From: Candidatus Syntrophosphaera thermopropionivorans
Lineage (GTDB): Bacteria > Cloacimonadota > Cloacimonadia > Cloacimonadales > Cloacimonadaceae
Length of the DNA: 64,000 nt
NCBI RefSeq assembly: GCF_004353895.1
Contig: NZ_SMOG01000002.1
Span: forward strand, 103,428 to 167,427
Reading direction: 5' to 3'
A model generated the notes under the pieces. The model was not told where the DNA came from. It searched no databases and was given only the letters and a program-made list of their open reading frames with translations. The position numbers and the translations under genes are program-made. The stretch's first letter is position 1. The number at the start of each line of letters is the position of its first letter. Shown in pieces: positions 36,798 through 45,658 of this stretch.

Positions 36798-37454
36798 TTA
36801 TTGACCTTTTTTAAAGCTTATTTTAGTTTCCTGGTGTTCCAGTAACCGAAGAATATTCGGATAATGCTTATATATTATCAATAATACCACCGTTAACTGA
36901 AACCAGGGAAAAGTGTAATCTTTAATTACCAATATATTCCAGAGAAAATCTATGATAAAAAAGGAAAATGCTGTCACTATAGAGCCTAAAGAAACATAGC
37001 GAGTAATTGCCACGACGATTAAAAATACCACTAAAGATAATAACATTGGGATAGTAGCTATGTAGATAAACACACCCAGAGCAGTGGAAACTCCTTTTCC
37101 ACCTTTAAAGCCAAGAAATACAGAATACATATGCCCTAAAATGACCATCAAAGCTGGAAGGTTAAAAATAAAGGCATTTAATGGTTTATCACCAATCAAA
37201 TAACCAAATTTATCTGGAACAACTTTATATAGCAACCAGGCAACTATAAAACCTTTTAGAAAATCTAAAATCAAAACTGCAATGCCAGAAAGAGCTCCGT
37301 AAAGTCTTAAGGCATTAGTGGCACCGATATTTCCACTTCCACCTTTACGTATATCCTGATGATGGAAAATCATCCCGATTATATAGCCAAATGGTATACT
37401 GCCGATAAGATAGGCACAAATACAAAGGATTATCCAGAGTAAGGTTAAATTCAT
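36798..37454 (-). CDS. plsY: Acyl-phosphate:glycerol-3-phosphate acyltransferase PlsY
   Basis: A 218-residue inner-membrane enzyme with about six helices. Family motifs are SIPFGYIIG, KGGSGNIGATNALR and GFKGGKGVSTALGVF. It transfers the acyl group from acyl-phosphate to glycerol-3-phosphate, starting phospholipid synthesis. It overlaps der by 4 bp, an arrangement seen in other bacteria. Confidence 0.95.
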   Translation of the reverse strand: MNLTLLWIILCICAYLIGSIPFGYIIGMIFHHQDIRKGGSGNIGATNALRLYGALSGIAVLILDFLKGFIVAWLLYKVVPDKFGYLIGDKPLNAFIFNLPALMVILGHMYSVFLGFKGGKGVSTALGVFIYIATIPMLLSLVVFLIVVAITRYVSLGSIVTAFSFFIIDFLWNILVIKDYTFPWFQLTVVLLIIYKHYPNILRLLEHQETKISFKKGQ

Positions 37455-38791
37455 TCTGCCATCCTTTCATCTTCAGTTTTTCCTTTGAAGATAAGCTTAA
37501 TGCTTACTCCTTCAAAAGAGAACATTTCTCGGATTTGATTGTTGAGATAGCGACGATAGTTTTCTGTCACCAGAGCAGGTCTTTTGCAAAAAAACACAAA
37601 AGTGGGAGGTTTTACTCCTGCTTGTGTCACATAATAAATTTTAACTTCTTTCCCGGAACGATGCGTGGGAGGATATTTTTCTACTACGGTTTCTATAAAA
37701 CGATTTAATTCACTGGTCGGAATTCGTTTTTCACTTTCTTGTTCTATCTTTACAACTGTTTCCATTATCCGATTTATTCTTTGACCAGTTTTTGCAGAAA
37801 TAAAAAGCACTGGAGCGAATTGCAAAAAAGGCATTTTCCGATAGAGCTCTGCAACATATTTACCTGTCGTTTTGTTATCCTTTTCTACTAAATCCCATTT
37901 ATTAAATACAACTATAATTTCTTTCATTTTCCTGCGAGCATAGGAAGCAATTTTTACTTCTTGTTCTGAGATTTCTTCATCAGCTGCAAGAACAAGGACC
38001 ACTACATCAGAACGGTCAACAGCTTCAATAGCTCGCATAACACTAAAATATTCCACTCCATAATCAACTTTAGTTTTGCGTCTTAGACCAGCTGTATCAA
38101 CCAGAACATATTCTTTGCCATAATAGCGAAAATAGCTATCTACTGAATCTCTGGTAGTTCCTGGAATATCTGTTACAATCTGCCTTTCTTTACCTAAAAG
38201 AAGATTTACGATAGAAGATTTTCCTACATTGGGTTTTCCTACAACGGCAATTCTGGTTGGTCCAGATTCTTGAGTTTCGCTTAAAGATTGAGTTTCAGGA
38301 ATATGTTTTAAAACCTCATCCAGGAAGTTTCCTATATTTCTACCTTTAATTGCAGCAACGGGAAAGGGTTCACCCAGACCTAACTGTAGAAAATCATAGA
38401 GTTCCCATTCATATTTTTCATTATCCACCTTATTAGCAACCAGCATAACCTTATCTCTATGGGGATATAACAATTTGGCAATGGCTTTATCTATATCTGT
38501 GGTTCCAGTTTGTGCATCTACCAGAAATATAATTAAATCGGATTCGTCTATAGCAAGAAGTGCTTGATGCCGAATTTTTTTGGTCAACTCTTCTTTATCA
38601 TCAAAGACGATACCTCCAGTATCAACCAATTTGAAGACTTTACCATTCCATTCAACATCTTCATATTTACGGTCACGAGTTACACCCACTTCTGCATCTA
38701 CAATAGCCGATCTCTTACGACATAGACTATTAAATAGTGTGGACTTACCTACATTTGGACGCCCCACGATGGAAACTATATATTTTCTCAT
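37451..38791 (-). CDS. der: Ribosome biogenesis GTPase Der (EngA)
   Basis: A 446-residue protein with two tandem GTPase domains: G1 loops GRPNVGKSTLFN (about residue 10) and GKPNVGKSSIVN (about residue 187), with DTGG and DTAGL G3 motifs and NKVD/NKWD G4 motifs. A C-terminal KH-like domain follows. It acts in 50S subunit assembly. It is the first gene of the der-plsY-purF segment, with 264 bp of AT-rich DNA before it in which I see no clear promoter. Confidence 0.97.
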   Translation of the reverse strand: MRKYIVSIVGRPNVGKSTLFNSLCRKRSAIVDAEVGVTRDRKYEDVEWNGKVFKLVDTGGIVFDDKEELTKKIRHQALLAIDESDLIIFLVDAQTGTTDIDKAIAKLLYPHRDKVMLVANKVDNEKYEWELYDFLQLGLGEPFPVAAIKGRNIGNFLDEVLKHIPETQSLSETQESGPTRIAVVGKPNVGKSSIVNLLLGKERQIVTDIPGTTRDSVDSYFRYYGKEYVLVDTAGLRRKTKVDYGVEYFSVMRAIEAVDRSDVVVLVLAADEEISEQEVKIASYARRKMKEIIVVFNKWDLVEKDNKTTGKYVAELYRKMPFLQFAPVLFISAKTGQRINRIMETVVKIEQESEKRIPTSELNRFIETVVEKYPPTHRSGKEVKIYYVTQAGVKPPTFVFFCKRPALVTENYRRYLNNQIREMFSFEGVSIKLIFKGKTEDERMAE

Positions 38792-39055
38792 TAAATAGTG
38801 AACTTCCTGCTTACTTTTGATACCAGTCTTTTCTTTAAGACTATTTTGTCAATGGACGATTGGTTCATTTTCTAAATATCAAATCATTTCTCTCTATTAT
38901 TCTTATACTGCTAAAGCTTACTCTTCATTTAATCTATTTTTTACCCATTCACTGTCTAAAAATTCATCTTTTTAAAACTATAACTAATAATGTATTACGC
39001 TCTTGAAGAGTGCCTAAATTATAGAACAAATTTCACCTGATAATGGCAAATCAAG

Positions 39056-40177
39056 TCATAATTGCTTTGAATAAAGTCTATATTTTTTATAAATAACTCC
39101 GCCAACTCTTTCGTTTTCAGCACGCATTTTGATGTTATCTTCCAGCACATGATGAGAGTCAATAATTTCAAAACCAGCTTCATAGGCTGATTTTAATTGA
39201 GAATAGCCAAGCAAAACATCCACTCCCTTACCCCGATATTCTTCTTTAACTGCACCCAGGTAATTATCCAGTTGTTTACTTTTCTTTGCCGATTGCATCA
39301 TATAGAAAATACCGAAAGGAATAATGCGTCCTTTTGCCTTTTTGATACCTTCACTCATATTGGGTATAGAAACAATAAAACCTATGATTTGTTTATCTGT
39401 TGTTTCCACCGCTTTTATAAAGCGAGGGTCCAGAAGAGGCATATAACGGTCTGCCATAGATTGAATTTCTGCTTCATCCAGAGGAGTGTAACCATAAAGA
39501 ACCATAAAAGCCTCATTCATCAAATCAAAAATAGGACGAACATAGGGTTTAAGTTGTTTCTTTTTGGTAAATTCCAACAGGTGAAAATTGGGATTTCGGC
39601 TTGCCCTCTCAAAAAGCCTGGCATAAGTCTCTGTCATTGCTTTCTTTACTTCTACTTTATAGACGAACCAGTCTACTTCTTTTCCATAACCAAGCTTTTC
39701 CATATGCTCATTAACATAAGGTAGATTTTGGATGCATCCCAGAGTGGGAGTCTCATTATAACCTTCATAAATAAAGCCTTCTGAATCTTCTTCCGTAAAA
39801 CCTTGAGGACCAACAATCTTTTGCATTCCCTTATCTCTTGCCCAATTTTCTACATAATCCAGCATAGTTTTGCTTACTTCCAAGCGGTCTGGAGCTTCAA
39901 AGAAACTAAAACGAGCTGTCTTCGTGTTTGCATAATCATTGTATCTATGATTGATAATTCCCGCTATCCTTCCGATTAATTCTTCACCATCATAAGCAAG
40001 AAGCAAGACACTATCACAATAGCGGTGAGCTGGATTTCTTTTGGGATCAAGTACTCGCATATCATCAGAATAAATTGGAGGCACCCATTCTGGTCTATGA
40101 GCATTTAATTTCTCGGGTAGATAAACAAATCTTTTAAGGTCTTTCTTGTCCTGGACTGTTTTTAAGGTTATAGACAT
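39056..40177 (-). CDS. GNAT-fold N-acetyltransferase (YghO-like family)
   Basis: A 373-residue protein of a widespread uncharacterised GNAT-related family. It opens with KDLKRFVYLPEKLNAHRPEW followed by VPPIYSDD, then has LIGRIAGIINHRYNDY, KIVGPQGFTEEDSEGF and the C-terminal motif-A-like segment EEYRGKGVDVLLGYSQLKSA with IDSHHVLEDNIKMR. Acetyl-CoA binding is plausible; the substrate is unknown. It stands apart from der and diverges from efp across a 450-bp gap that holds a repeat array. Confidence 0.8.
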   Translation of the reverse strand: MSITLKTVQDKKDLKRFVYLPEKLNAHRPEWVPPIYSDDMRVLDPKRNPAHRYCDSVLLLAYDGEELIGRIAGIINHRYNDYANTKTARFSFFEAPDRLEVSKTMLDYVENWARDKGMQKIVGPQGFTEEDSEGFIYEGYNETPTLGCIQNLPYVNEHMEKLGYGKEVDWFVYKVEVKKAMTETYARLFERASRNPNFHLLEFTKKKQLKPYVRPIFDLMNEAFMVLYGYTPLDEAEIQSMADRYMPLLDPRFIKAVETTDKQIIGFIVSIPNMSEGIKKAKGRIIPFGIFYMMQSAKKSKQLDNYLGAVKEEYRGKGVDVLLGYSQLKSAYEAGFEIIDSHHVLEDNIKMRAENERVGGVIYKKYRLYSKQL

Positions 40178-40627
40178 ATTTTTACATCCTTTATTATATA
40201 AACTTTATTATAAATTAAACTTAAATCAATATTTCGTCAAGCAGAAATTAAGAAAGTTACCCGATTTAGACTGAAAAATATGCATTTTTTATCCTTATTT
40301 TCTCTTCATTCAGGATTTTTTTTCCTACGCCTTGATGGGTAGCTTATGTCCAGCTTATGTCCAGCTTATGTCCAACTTATGTCCGAAATTGGACATAAGC
40401 TTAAGATTTATTAGGTATAATCTTTTCAATTAGAGCAAGGGATTGGGGAGGCAAAAAATAATCTGGACATAGGGATAAATATAGAATTTAAAAAAGCTTA
40501 GATATGATTTGGTAAGAAGATAAACAAATAATGCTTTTATAATTTACAATTAGAAAGAAAATCCTTGTCAAATAAAGGGAGATTAATTTTTTGGATATTT
40601 CAGAAACAATAAATACAAGGAATATTT
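40178..40627. other. Divergent AT-rich intergenic region with repeat array
   Basis: A 450-bp gap between the GNAT gene and efp. It contains the 11-bp repeat array at 40341-40401 and a possible stray repeat unit (CTGGACATAGG at 40463-40473). TTGTCA at 40565 may be a -35 box for efp, but no well-spaced -10 is evident. Confidence 0.55.
40341..40401 (+). repeat. 11-bp direct-repeat array with terminal inverted copy (array A)
   Basis: AGCTTATGTCC occurs three times in tandem (40341-40351, 40352-40362, 40363-40373), followed by AACTTATGTCC (40374-40384), the spacer GAAATT (40385-40390) and the inverted copy GGACATAAGCT (40391-40401). The last direct copy and the inverted copy can form a hairpin of 11 pairs (one G·T wobble in RNA). 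The unit length is close to one DNA helical turn. Confidence 0.9.
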
Positions 40628-41191
40628 ATGGCTACGATGGCTGATATCCGCAATGGAATGATTATAGAATTCAAAGATGACCTCTGGGAAGTTGTTGAAT
40701 TTCTGCATGTAAAGCCGGGTAAAGGTCCCGCTTTTATGCGTAGTAAACTGAAAAATGTTCGGACCGGAAAAGTTATAGAAAATACCTGGCGCGAAAGTGA
40801 TACTTTTAATGAAGTTCGTGTGGAACGTAGAAAAATGGAATATCTTTACCGAGATGGTGATTTCTATATAATGATGGACACAGAAACATACGAGCAAATA
40901 CCAGTTGATGCGAGTTTAGTTGGTGAACAAGATAAGTTATTAGTAGAAAATATGGAAGTAAGCCTGTTACTTACTCCCTCAGGTAAAATTCTTGGTATAG
41001 AATTACCAGTTACAGTTATTCAGACTATCACAGAATGTGAACCTAATGTAAAAGGTAATACTGCTTCTGGAAGTGGCAAGATTGCCTACACGGAAACAGG
41101 TTTACGTTTGACCGTCCCCTTCTTCATAGAAGCAGGTGATAAGGTTAAAATAGATACACGCACTCTCAGCTATATTGAAAGAGCGAATTAA
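40628..41191 (+). CDS. efp: Translation elongation factor P
   Basis: A 187-residue three-domain EF-P. The tip loop of domain I reads HVKPGKGPAF with K32 at the usually modified position, and the C-terminal signature is YTETGLRLTVPFFIEAGDKV. It relieves ribosome stalling at proline runs. The loop is of the lysine type (KPGKGPA), so EpmAB-like or other lysine modification, or none, is possible; no modification gene is nearby. AAGGA lies before ATG 40628. Confidence 0.97.
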   Translation: MATMADIRNGMIIEFKDDLWEVVEFLHVKPGKGPAFMRSKLKNVRTGKVIENTWRESDTFNEVRVERRKMEYLYRDGDFYIMMDTETYEQIPVDASLVGEQDKLLVENMEVSLLLTPSGKILGIELPVTVIQTITECEPNVKGNTASGSGKIAYTETGLRLTVPFFIEAGDKVKIDTRTLSYIERAN

Positions 41192-41235
41192 AATAAAGAT
41201 ATAAACCCTTAAATTTCAGGGTAAAAGAGGAAAAA

Positions 41236-41445
41236 ATGGGAAAAGCAAAATCTTTTGCAGCAAAACTGGCACATGAGACTTCCAGTGAAGGAAAGGTTAT
41301 CTGCCCAGTTTGTAACACTGAATTAAAAAAGCTTAAAATAGTAACTAACAAGAAAAAAGGTAGTGGTTCTTGGTCTCCAAAATATGAGTATATCAGAGTC
41401 TGCAAGTGCAATGAGAACGACCTGTTAGCAGGAAAAAAGCTTTAA
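41236..41445 (+). CDS. Small zinc-ribbon-like protein
   Basis: A 69-residue basic protein with AGAGGAAAAA before ATG 41236. It has four cysteines in a ribbon-like spacing, CPVC (C23, C26) and CKC (C56, C58), separated by a Lys/Gly/Ser-rich stretch (NKKKGSGSWSPKYEY). This could bind zinc and nucleic acid. I do not recognise a named family. Its position 44 bp after efp and before a terminator suggests an efp cotranscript with a translation-linked role. Confidence 0.75.
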   Translation: MGKAKSFAAKLAHETSSEGKVICPVCNTELKKLKIVTNKKKGSGSWSPKYEYIRVCKCNENDLLAGKKL

Positions 41446-41467
41446 TTAAAAAAATGCCCTTTTGAGC

Positions 41468-41511
41468 AAACCCGTTACTATCTTACATCTACATGGTAGA
41501 ACGGGTTTTTT
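41468..41511 (+). terminator. Intrinsic terminator of the efp operon
   Basis: AAACCCGTT (41468-41476) pairs with AACGGGTTT (41500-41508), extended by CTATC/GGTAG with a G·U pair, followed by a T run to 41511. Confidence 0.85.
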
Positions 41512-41619
41512 GTTGACTAAAAATCATTGATTTCTTTTAAAGAATCAAAAGTAAGAATAGTGTTTAACTGAATTTTAGCGGTTTTTTTTCTTTATAGATT
41601 TTTAGCAGGAAGTCCAACT

Positions 41620-44600
41620 ATGCACTTTCAACCCATAAGAATTATATGCCTGGTCCTGGTTATTACCTTATCCGTTTATGTAGAAGCTATGGTCCCACCT
41701 CATCCCTTATATAAGGATATACCTGCTGCTTATACTCCCACAAAAATTGAATTACCTACAAATTTTACCTCCCCTAATAGATTAGATTCCAAGACCTTAC
41801 CACATAATATTCTGGTTCTTAGAGTGCAATTTCAGGATGTTCATTTTATAAATAATCCTTCCTGGCCCGATAATCTGGCACATAATGATGCTTTTTTTGA
41901 TCGCTGGATGCTCCATTTAAGCGATTTTTATGCTGATGCATCTCATGGAAATTATGAGCTAAATTACACTCTCCATCCTTCAGTATTTACTTTACCCGAA
42001 AATATGTCTTACTATGGAAGAGATACTGCAGATAATATTGATGTAAACTTAAATGAATTTACTCAGACACTTTTACAGATGGCTGATCCAGAAATAGACT
42101 TCAGTCTTTATGATGGACTTATAATTTTTCATGCTGGAGCTGGACAGGAATCAGACATAAATGGAATAAGAACTGGAGAAATCTGGTCTACCTTTTTAAC
42201 TCGTAAGCGACTACAATCCTGGTTTGACCCCGATAATGACAATTATCAAGGCTGGTTAGCTGATGGTGTACATTTAAAGAACATTGTGATATTACCGGAG
42301 AATGAATTTCAGGATTATTTCCCAGCTGAAGGAGAACCTAATGCCGAATCATATATTTTTAGCATTTATGGTGTTCTTGCACATCAATTTGGACATATTT
42401 TAGGTTTACCTTCTCTTTTTGATACTGATTCCTCTAATGGAGCTTCCCAAGGTATAGGAAACTGGGGTTTAATGGGTACGGGTATCTGGAATGCAAATGG
42501 TTATGTTCCAGCTCAACTTGATCCCTGGTGCAGATTATACTTAGATTGGGAACCTGTAATTACAATTACGACTGATACTGAAAATGTTCCGGTAGATTAT
42601 TTTTTGAATCACAATCCTTCTGCAAATAGATTATACAAACTCCCTATATCCAGCAGAGAATATTTCCTGATAGAGAATAGACAACAAAATCCCGATGGAA
42701 GCACTGACCCTTATACTGGACTTCCCAGTTATTCTTTCCCTCTCCTTCCAGAAGGTGAGCAAGATTATTACGAAAATTATCCTCTTCTTCCTTATTTCAA
42801 TTTTATGAAAAATAGATATAAAGGCAGTGAATGGGATTTTATGTTACCAGGTTTAGGAGGTCCTATTCCTTCAGGGATGAACATTCCTGTGGATGGTTCG
42901 GGATTGCTAATCTGGCACATAGATGAAAATGTAATAGCTCAAAACTTCACACCTAATTTTGATTTGAATAGCGTAAATGCTGATTCAGCTCATAAAGGTG
43001 TGGATTTAGAAGAAGCTGATGGAATAGAGCATCTGGATACTGCTAATTATAGTCTTTATAAATATGGCAGTCCCTATGATAGTTTCCGCAATGGTAACAA
43101 TGATTATTTTGGCAATAGATTCCATAATGGATTGCTTTCTTTACCAGCAGCAGAAAGCTATTATGGTGGTGTCCCACTTGAAGTTTATGATATAAGCAAT
43201 AGTGGCAATGTTATGTATTTTTCCGTTAGCTTTGGCTGGAAACTTTATGCTAATTATGAAGGTGATAATCCTATCAATGCTTGTATGGTAGATTTTGATG
43301 GTGATTCAGAAACTGAGATTTTCTATCCTATGCCCAATGGCTTGCTTTATATGTGGAAAAATGAAACTCTTATGCCAGGTTTTCCTCTTGCATTGCAACC
43401 GGTAACCCAAAACTATGTTTGGGATGGTTCTTCATTTTACCTTCCAATGCAATATCAAAGTTTAGCCCGACTCTATAAACTAAGTAATAGTGATAAAAGA
43501 TTTATAGGAAACTTTCCTGGATGCAATTGGGCAACCCATCCTGTTTCCGACGGAGATAAGCTTTATTTTGCCCTCAATGATAATGATAACACTAAAAGTT
43601 ATATATTTAGCTATAATAAGATAGAAGATGAGCTTCAACAAGTGACACAATTTGACTTTCCCGTGGTCGCTAATATGATTCTTTTCAGGAACAACCTTTA
43701 TGTCTTGAACAAAAAGGGAAGCTCTTATTCTATCTGGAATTATGATTTAATTAATACTGAATGGGAAGAAAAACAATTAAATCTTCCTATAGATTCCACC
43801 TTAGTAGCCATTTTCAAGGCACCCCTGCAACCTAAAAGCATAAATAGAGCAGGTGAACTGATTGTTCAATTTACTAATTCTATCTATGTCTTTGATAATG
43901 AATTAAATTTGCTACCCGGTTTCCCCTACATCCATAATATGCATACTACCGCTCCTTTAACTATTGCCGATTGGGACATAAATGGTAGTTTGGATTTGAT
44001 AATTACTTCAGATGAAGGATTCGCTATTATAGACCATTCAGGTTCCCGAATGAGTCCGATATCAGTCTTTTTACCTGCTTCTGATAGCTTAGCTTCTAAC
44101 GCAGGAGCAGTGGTGTTAGATTTAGATAATGATGGGAAGAATGAATTACTTGGTTCTTTTAGCAATAATAGATTGATATGCTGGGAAGAAAATTTTCGGG
44201 TCAAAAAAGGATTTCCTGTGTCTTTTGGTAATCGTAGTCGTAATTTACCTTTCTTTGGTAAGGCTTCAGATGGGAATATCTATGCTTGGGTGGCTTCCGA
44301 TAATGGAACTATTTATCGTACCTTACTTCCTGATGCAGTCTTGGAAAACTTCTCCAGTGGATGGTTAACAGAGTATGGAAATCTGCAAAGACACTCCAGT
44401 CGTGATGATTCATTTCTCTCAAATCAGTTTCAGACCACTGAGCTCTTTGTTCCAGGTGAAGTTTATATTTATCCTAATCCCTTGAAACCCCTTTTTGGTA
44501 ATAAACTTACCCTCAATGTAATGACCAGTCAGGATACCCCTATTGAAATCAAAATCTTTGACATTAATGGAAGCCTGGTCTACTCTCAAAAAGCTTATGC

Positions 44601-44727
44601 CCGAGCTTATCTTCGTAATCGTGAATTGATAGATTTCCCCGAAGATAGGTTACATAATGGGGTCTATATCGCAGTGATTTCTGGATATAGAGATACTAAA
44701 CAAATTAAATTTGCGGTGGAAAAATGA
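41620..44727 (+). CDS. M6-family (immune inhibitor A-like) metallopeptidase homologue with altered HExxH, beta-propeller and sorting domain
   Basis: A 1035-residue exported protein (signal peptide to about VYVEA, residue 23). The M6 domain is recognised by ILVLRVQFQDV, FYADASHGNYELNYT, the zinc motif and GNWGLMGTGIWNANGY. The zinc motif, however, reads HQFGH (H255-Q256-F-G-H259, followed by ILGLPSLFD), so the catalytic Glu is Gln (CAA at 42385-42387). FG-GAP-like repeats (about 560-930) and a final YPNP Ig-like sorting domain follow. The fold is probably kept but hydrolysis lost, suggesting a binding or scaffold role. It is the first gene of an operon with the PorQ-like and subtilase genes (4-bp overlap with the former). 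Confidence 0.85.
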   Translation: MHFQPIRIICLVLVITLSVYVEAMVPPHPLYKDIPAAYTPTKIELPTNFTSPNRLDSKTLPHNILVLRVQFQDVHFINNPSWPDNLAHNDAFFDRWMLHLSDFYADASHGNYELNYTLHPSVFTLPENMSYYGRDTADNIDVNLNEFTQTLLQMADPEIDFSLYDGLIIFHAGAGQESDINGIRTGEIWSTFLTRKRLQSWFDPDNDNYQGWLADGVHLKNIVILPENEFQDYFPAEGEPNAESYIFSIYGVLAHQFGHILGLPSLFDTDSSNGASQGIGNWGLMGTGIWNANGYVPAQLDPWCRLYLDWEPVITITTDTENVPVDYFLNHNPSANRLYKLPISSREYFLIENRQQNPDGSTDPYTGLPSYSFPLLPEGEQDYYENYPLLPYFNFMKNRYKGSEWDFMLPGLGGPIPSGMNIPVDGSGLLIWHIDENVIAQNFTPNFDLNSVNADSAHKGVDLEEADGIEHLDTANYSLYKYGSPYDSFRNGNNDYFGNRFHNGLLSLPAAESYYGGVPLEVYDISNSGNVMYFSVSFGWKLYANYEGDNPINACMVDFDGDSETEIFYPMPNGLLYMWKNETLMPGFPLALQPVTQNYVWDGSSFYLPMQYQSLARLYKLSNSDKRFIGNFPGCNWATHPVSDGDKLYFALNDNDNTKSYIFSYNKIEDELQQVTQFDFPVVANMILFRNNLYVLNKKGSSYSIWNYDLINTEWEEKQLNLPIDSTLVAIFKAPLQPKSINRAGELIVQFTNSIYVFDNELNLLPGFPYIHNMHTTAPLTIADWDINGSLDLIITSDEGFAIIDHSGSRMSPISVFLPASDSLASNAGAVVLDLDNDGKNELLGSFSNNRLICWEENFRVKKGFPVSFGNRSRNLPFFGKASDGNIYAWVASDNGTIYRTLLPDAVLENFSSGWLTEYGNLQRHSSRDDSFLSNQFQTTELFVPGEVYIYPNPLKPLFGNKLTLNVMTSQDTPIEIKIFDINGSLVYSQKAYARAYLRNRELIDFPEDRLHNGVYIAVISGYRDTKQIKFAVEK

Positions 44728-45647
44728 AGGAGTTTTCTGTGCATAAAGTAGCTTTAATACTTTCACTGATAATGCTATTTTCCGTATTCCTTAATGCGGA
44801 TATACATCATAATGCAGGAAAATATGGCTATCAATTCTTGGATATTAGCACCAATCCAATTTCACTTTCTCAGGCTGGTAGAGGAATAAGTAGCTCTTCG
44901 GAATTAGCTTCTTTTCTGCGTCAACCTGCCTCGTCAACCATAGAAGCTCATAAAAGCATTGGTGCAAGCCATATCATCTGGTTAGCTGATACCTCCTGTG
45001 ATAATCTTTACTATTCCTGGTCTAATCGTAAGAGTCATTTTGGATTAGCATTTCGTAGCCTGGATTATGGTGACTTAGAACTCCGCGATGACAATGGAAT
45101 GTTGATAGGATATTATTCTCCCTTAGATATAGACCTTCTTGGTAATTATGCTAAGCGATTAACCCCTTCTATATATGCTGGTGTGAATGTGGGAATAGCT
45201 TATGAAAAACTGGATACTGATTCCAGTCTCGGACTACATACCGACCTCGGTGTTACCTGGTTAACTCCAATTGCAGGAACACAATTTAATTTATCTGTCC
45301 GTAATTTAGGCATTTCCAGTGCTATGGATGAAGAGCGCACCCTTTTTGCTCCAAGTTTAGAGATGGACTTGAGTAAAAGTATAAATTATCAAAATACAGA
45401 TATTACATTTGAACTCAGTGGAATAAAAGCAGTGGATGAAAATTGGAAAGCCGCAGTAAGTTCCGAAATTGAGTTATTTCAAAGACTCCTGGCTCTTAGA
45501 ATAGGTTATAAAATCAATTATGATGCAGAAAATCTTACTGCTGGTCTGGGATTGAACTGGAAAAACCTCAGTATAGATTATGGCTGGGGTTCTTTTTCTG
45601 ACCATCTGAACAATGTTCATTCTTTTGGTCTTTCCTATCACTTTTAA
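44724..45647 (+). CDS. PorV/PorQ family outer-membrane beta-barrel protein
   Basis: A 307-residue protein with a signal peptide (hydrophobic helix ending FLNA) and alternating strands through the rest, ending in Phe (SFGLSYHF), as outer-membrane barrels do. The N-terminal GKYGYQFLDISTNPISLSQA pattern with following RQPAS is typical of PorV/PorQ, the FadL-like barrels that shuttle cargo in type IX secretion. The placement between two proteins with C-terminal sorting domains fits a cargo-handling role. PorQ is more likely than PorV from the opening motif. It overlaps the M6-like gene by 4 bp. Confidence 0.8.
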   Translation: MKEFSVHKVALILSLIMLFSVFLNADIHHNAGKYGYQFLDISTNPISLSQAGRGISSSSELASFLRQPASSTIEAHKSIGASHIIWLADTSCDNLYYSWSNRKSHFGLAFRSLDYGDLELRDDNGMLIGYYSPLDIDLLGNYAKRLTPSIYAGVNVGIAYEKLDTDSSLGLHTDLGVTWLTPIAGTQFNLSVRNLGISSAMDEERTLFAPSLEMDLSKSINYQNTDITFELSGIKAVDENWKAAVSSEIELFQRLLALRIGYKINYDAENLTAGLGLNWKNLSIDYGWGSFSDHLNNVHSFGLSYHF

Positions 45648-45658
45648 GTGGCATACTT

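Noticed and set aside
39197..39724. 175-codon plus-strand frame antisense to the GNAT gene
   Set aside because: Phe/Ile/His-rich translation typical of an antisense shadow; the minus-strand GNAT protein has clear family motifs.
40341..40401. CRISPR-like repeat array
   Set aside because: Units are 11 bp, directly abutting with no spacers, and no cas genes are present.
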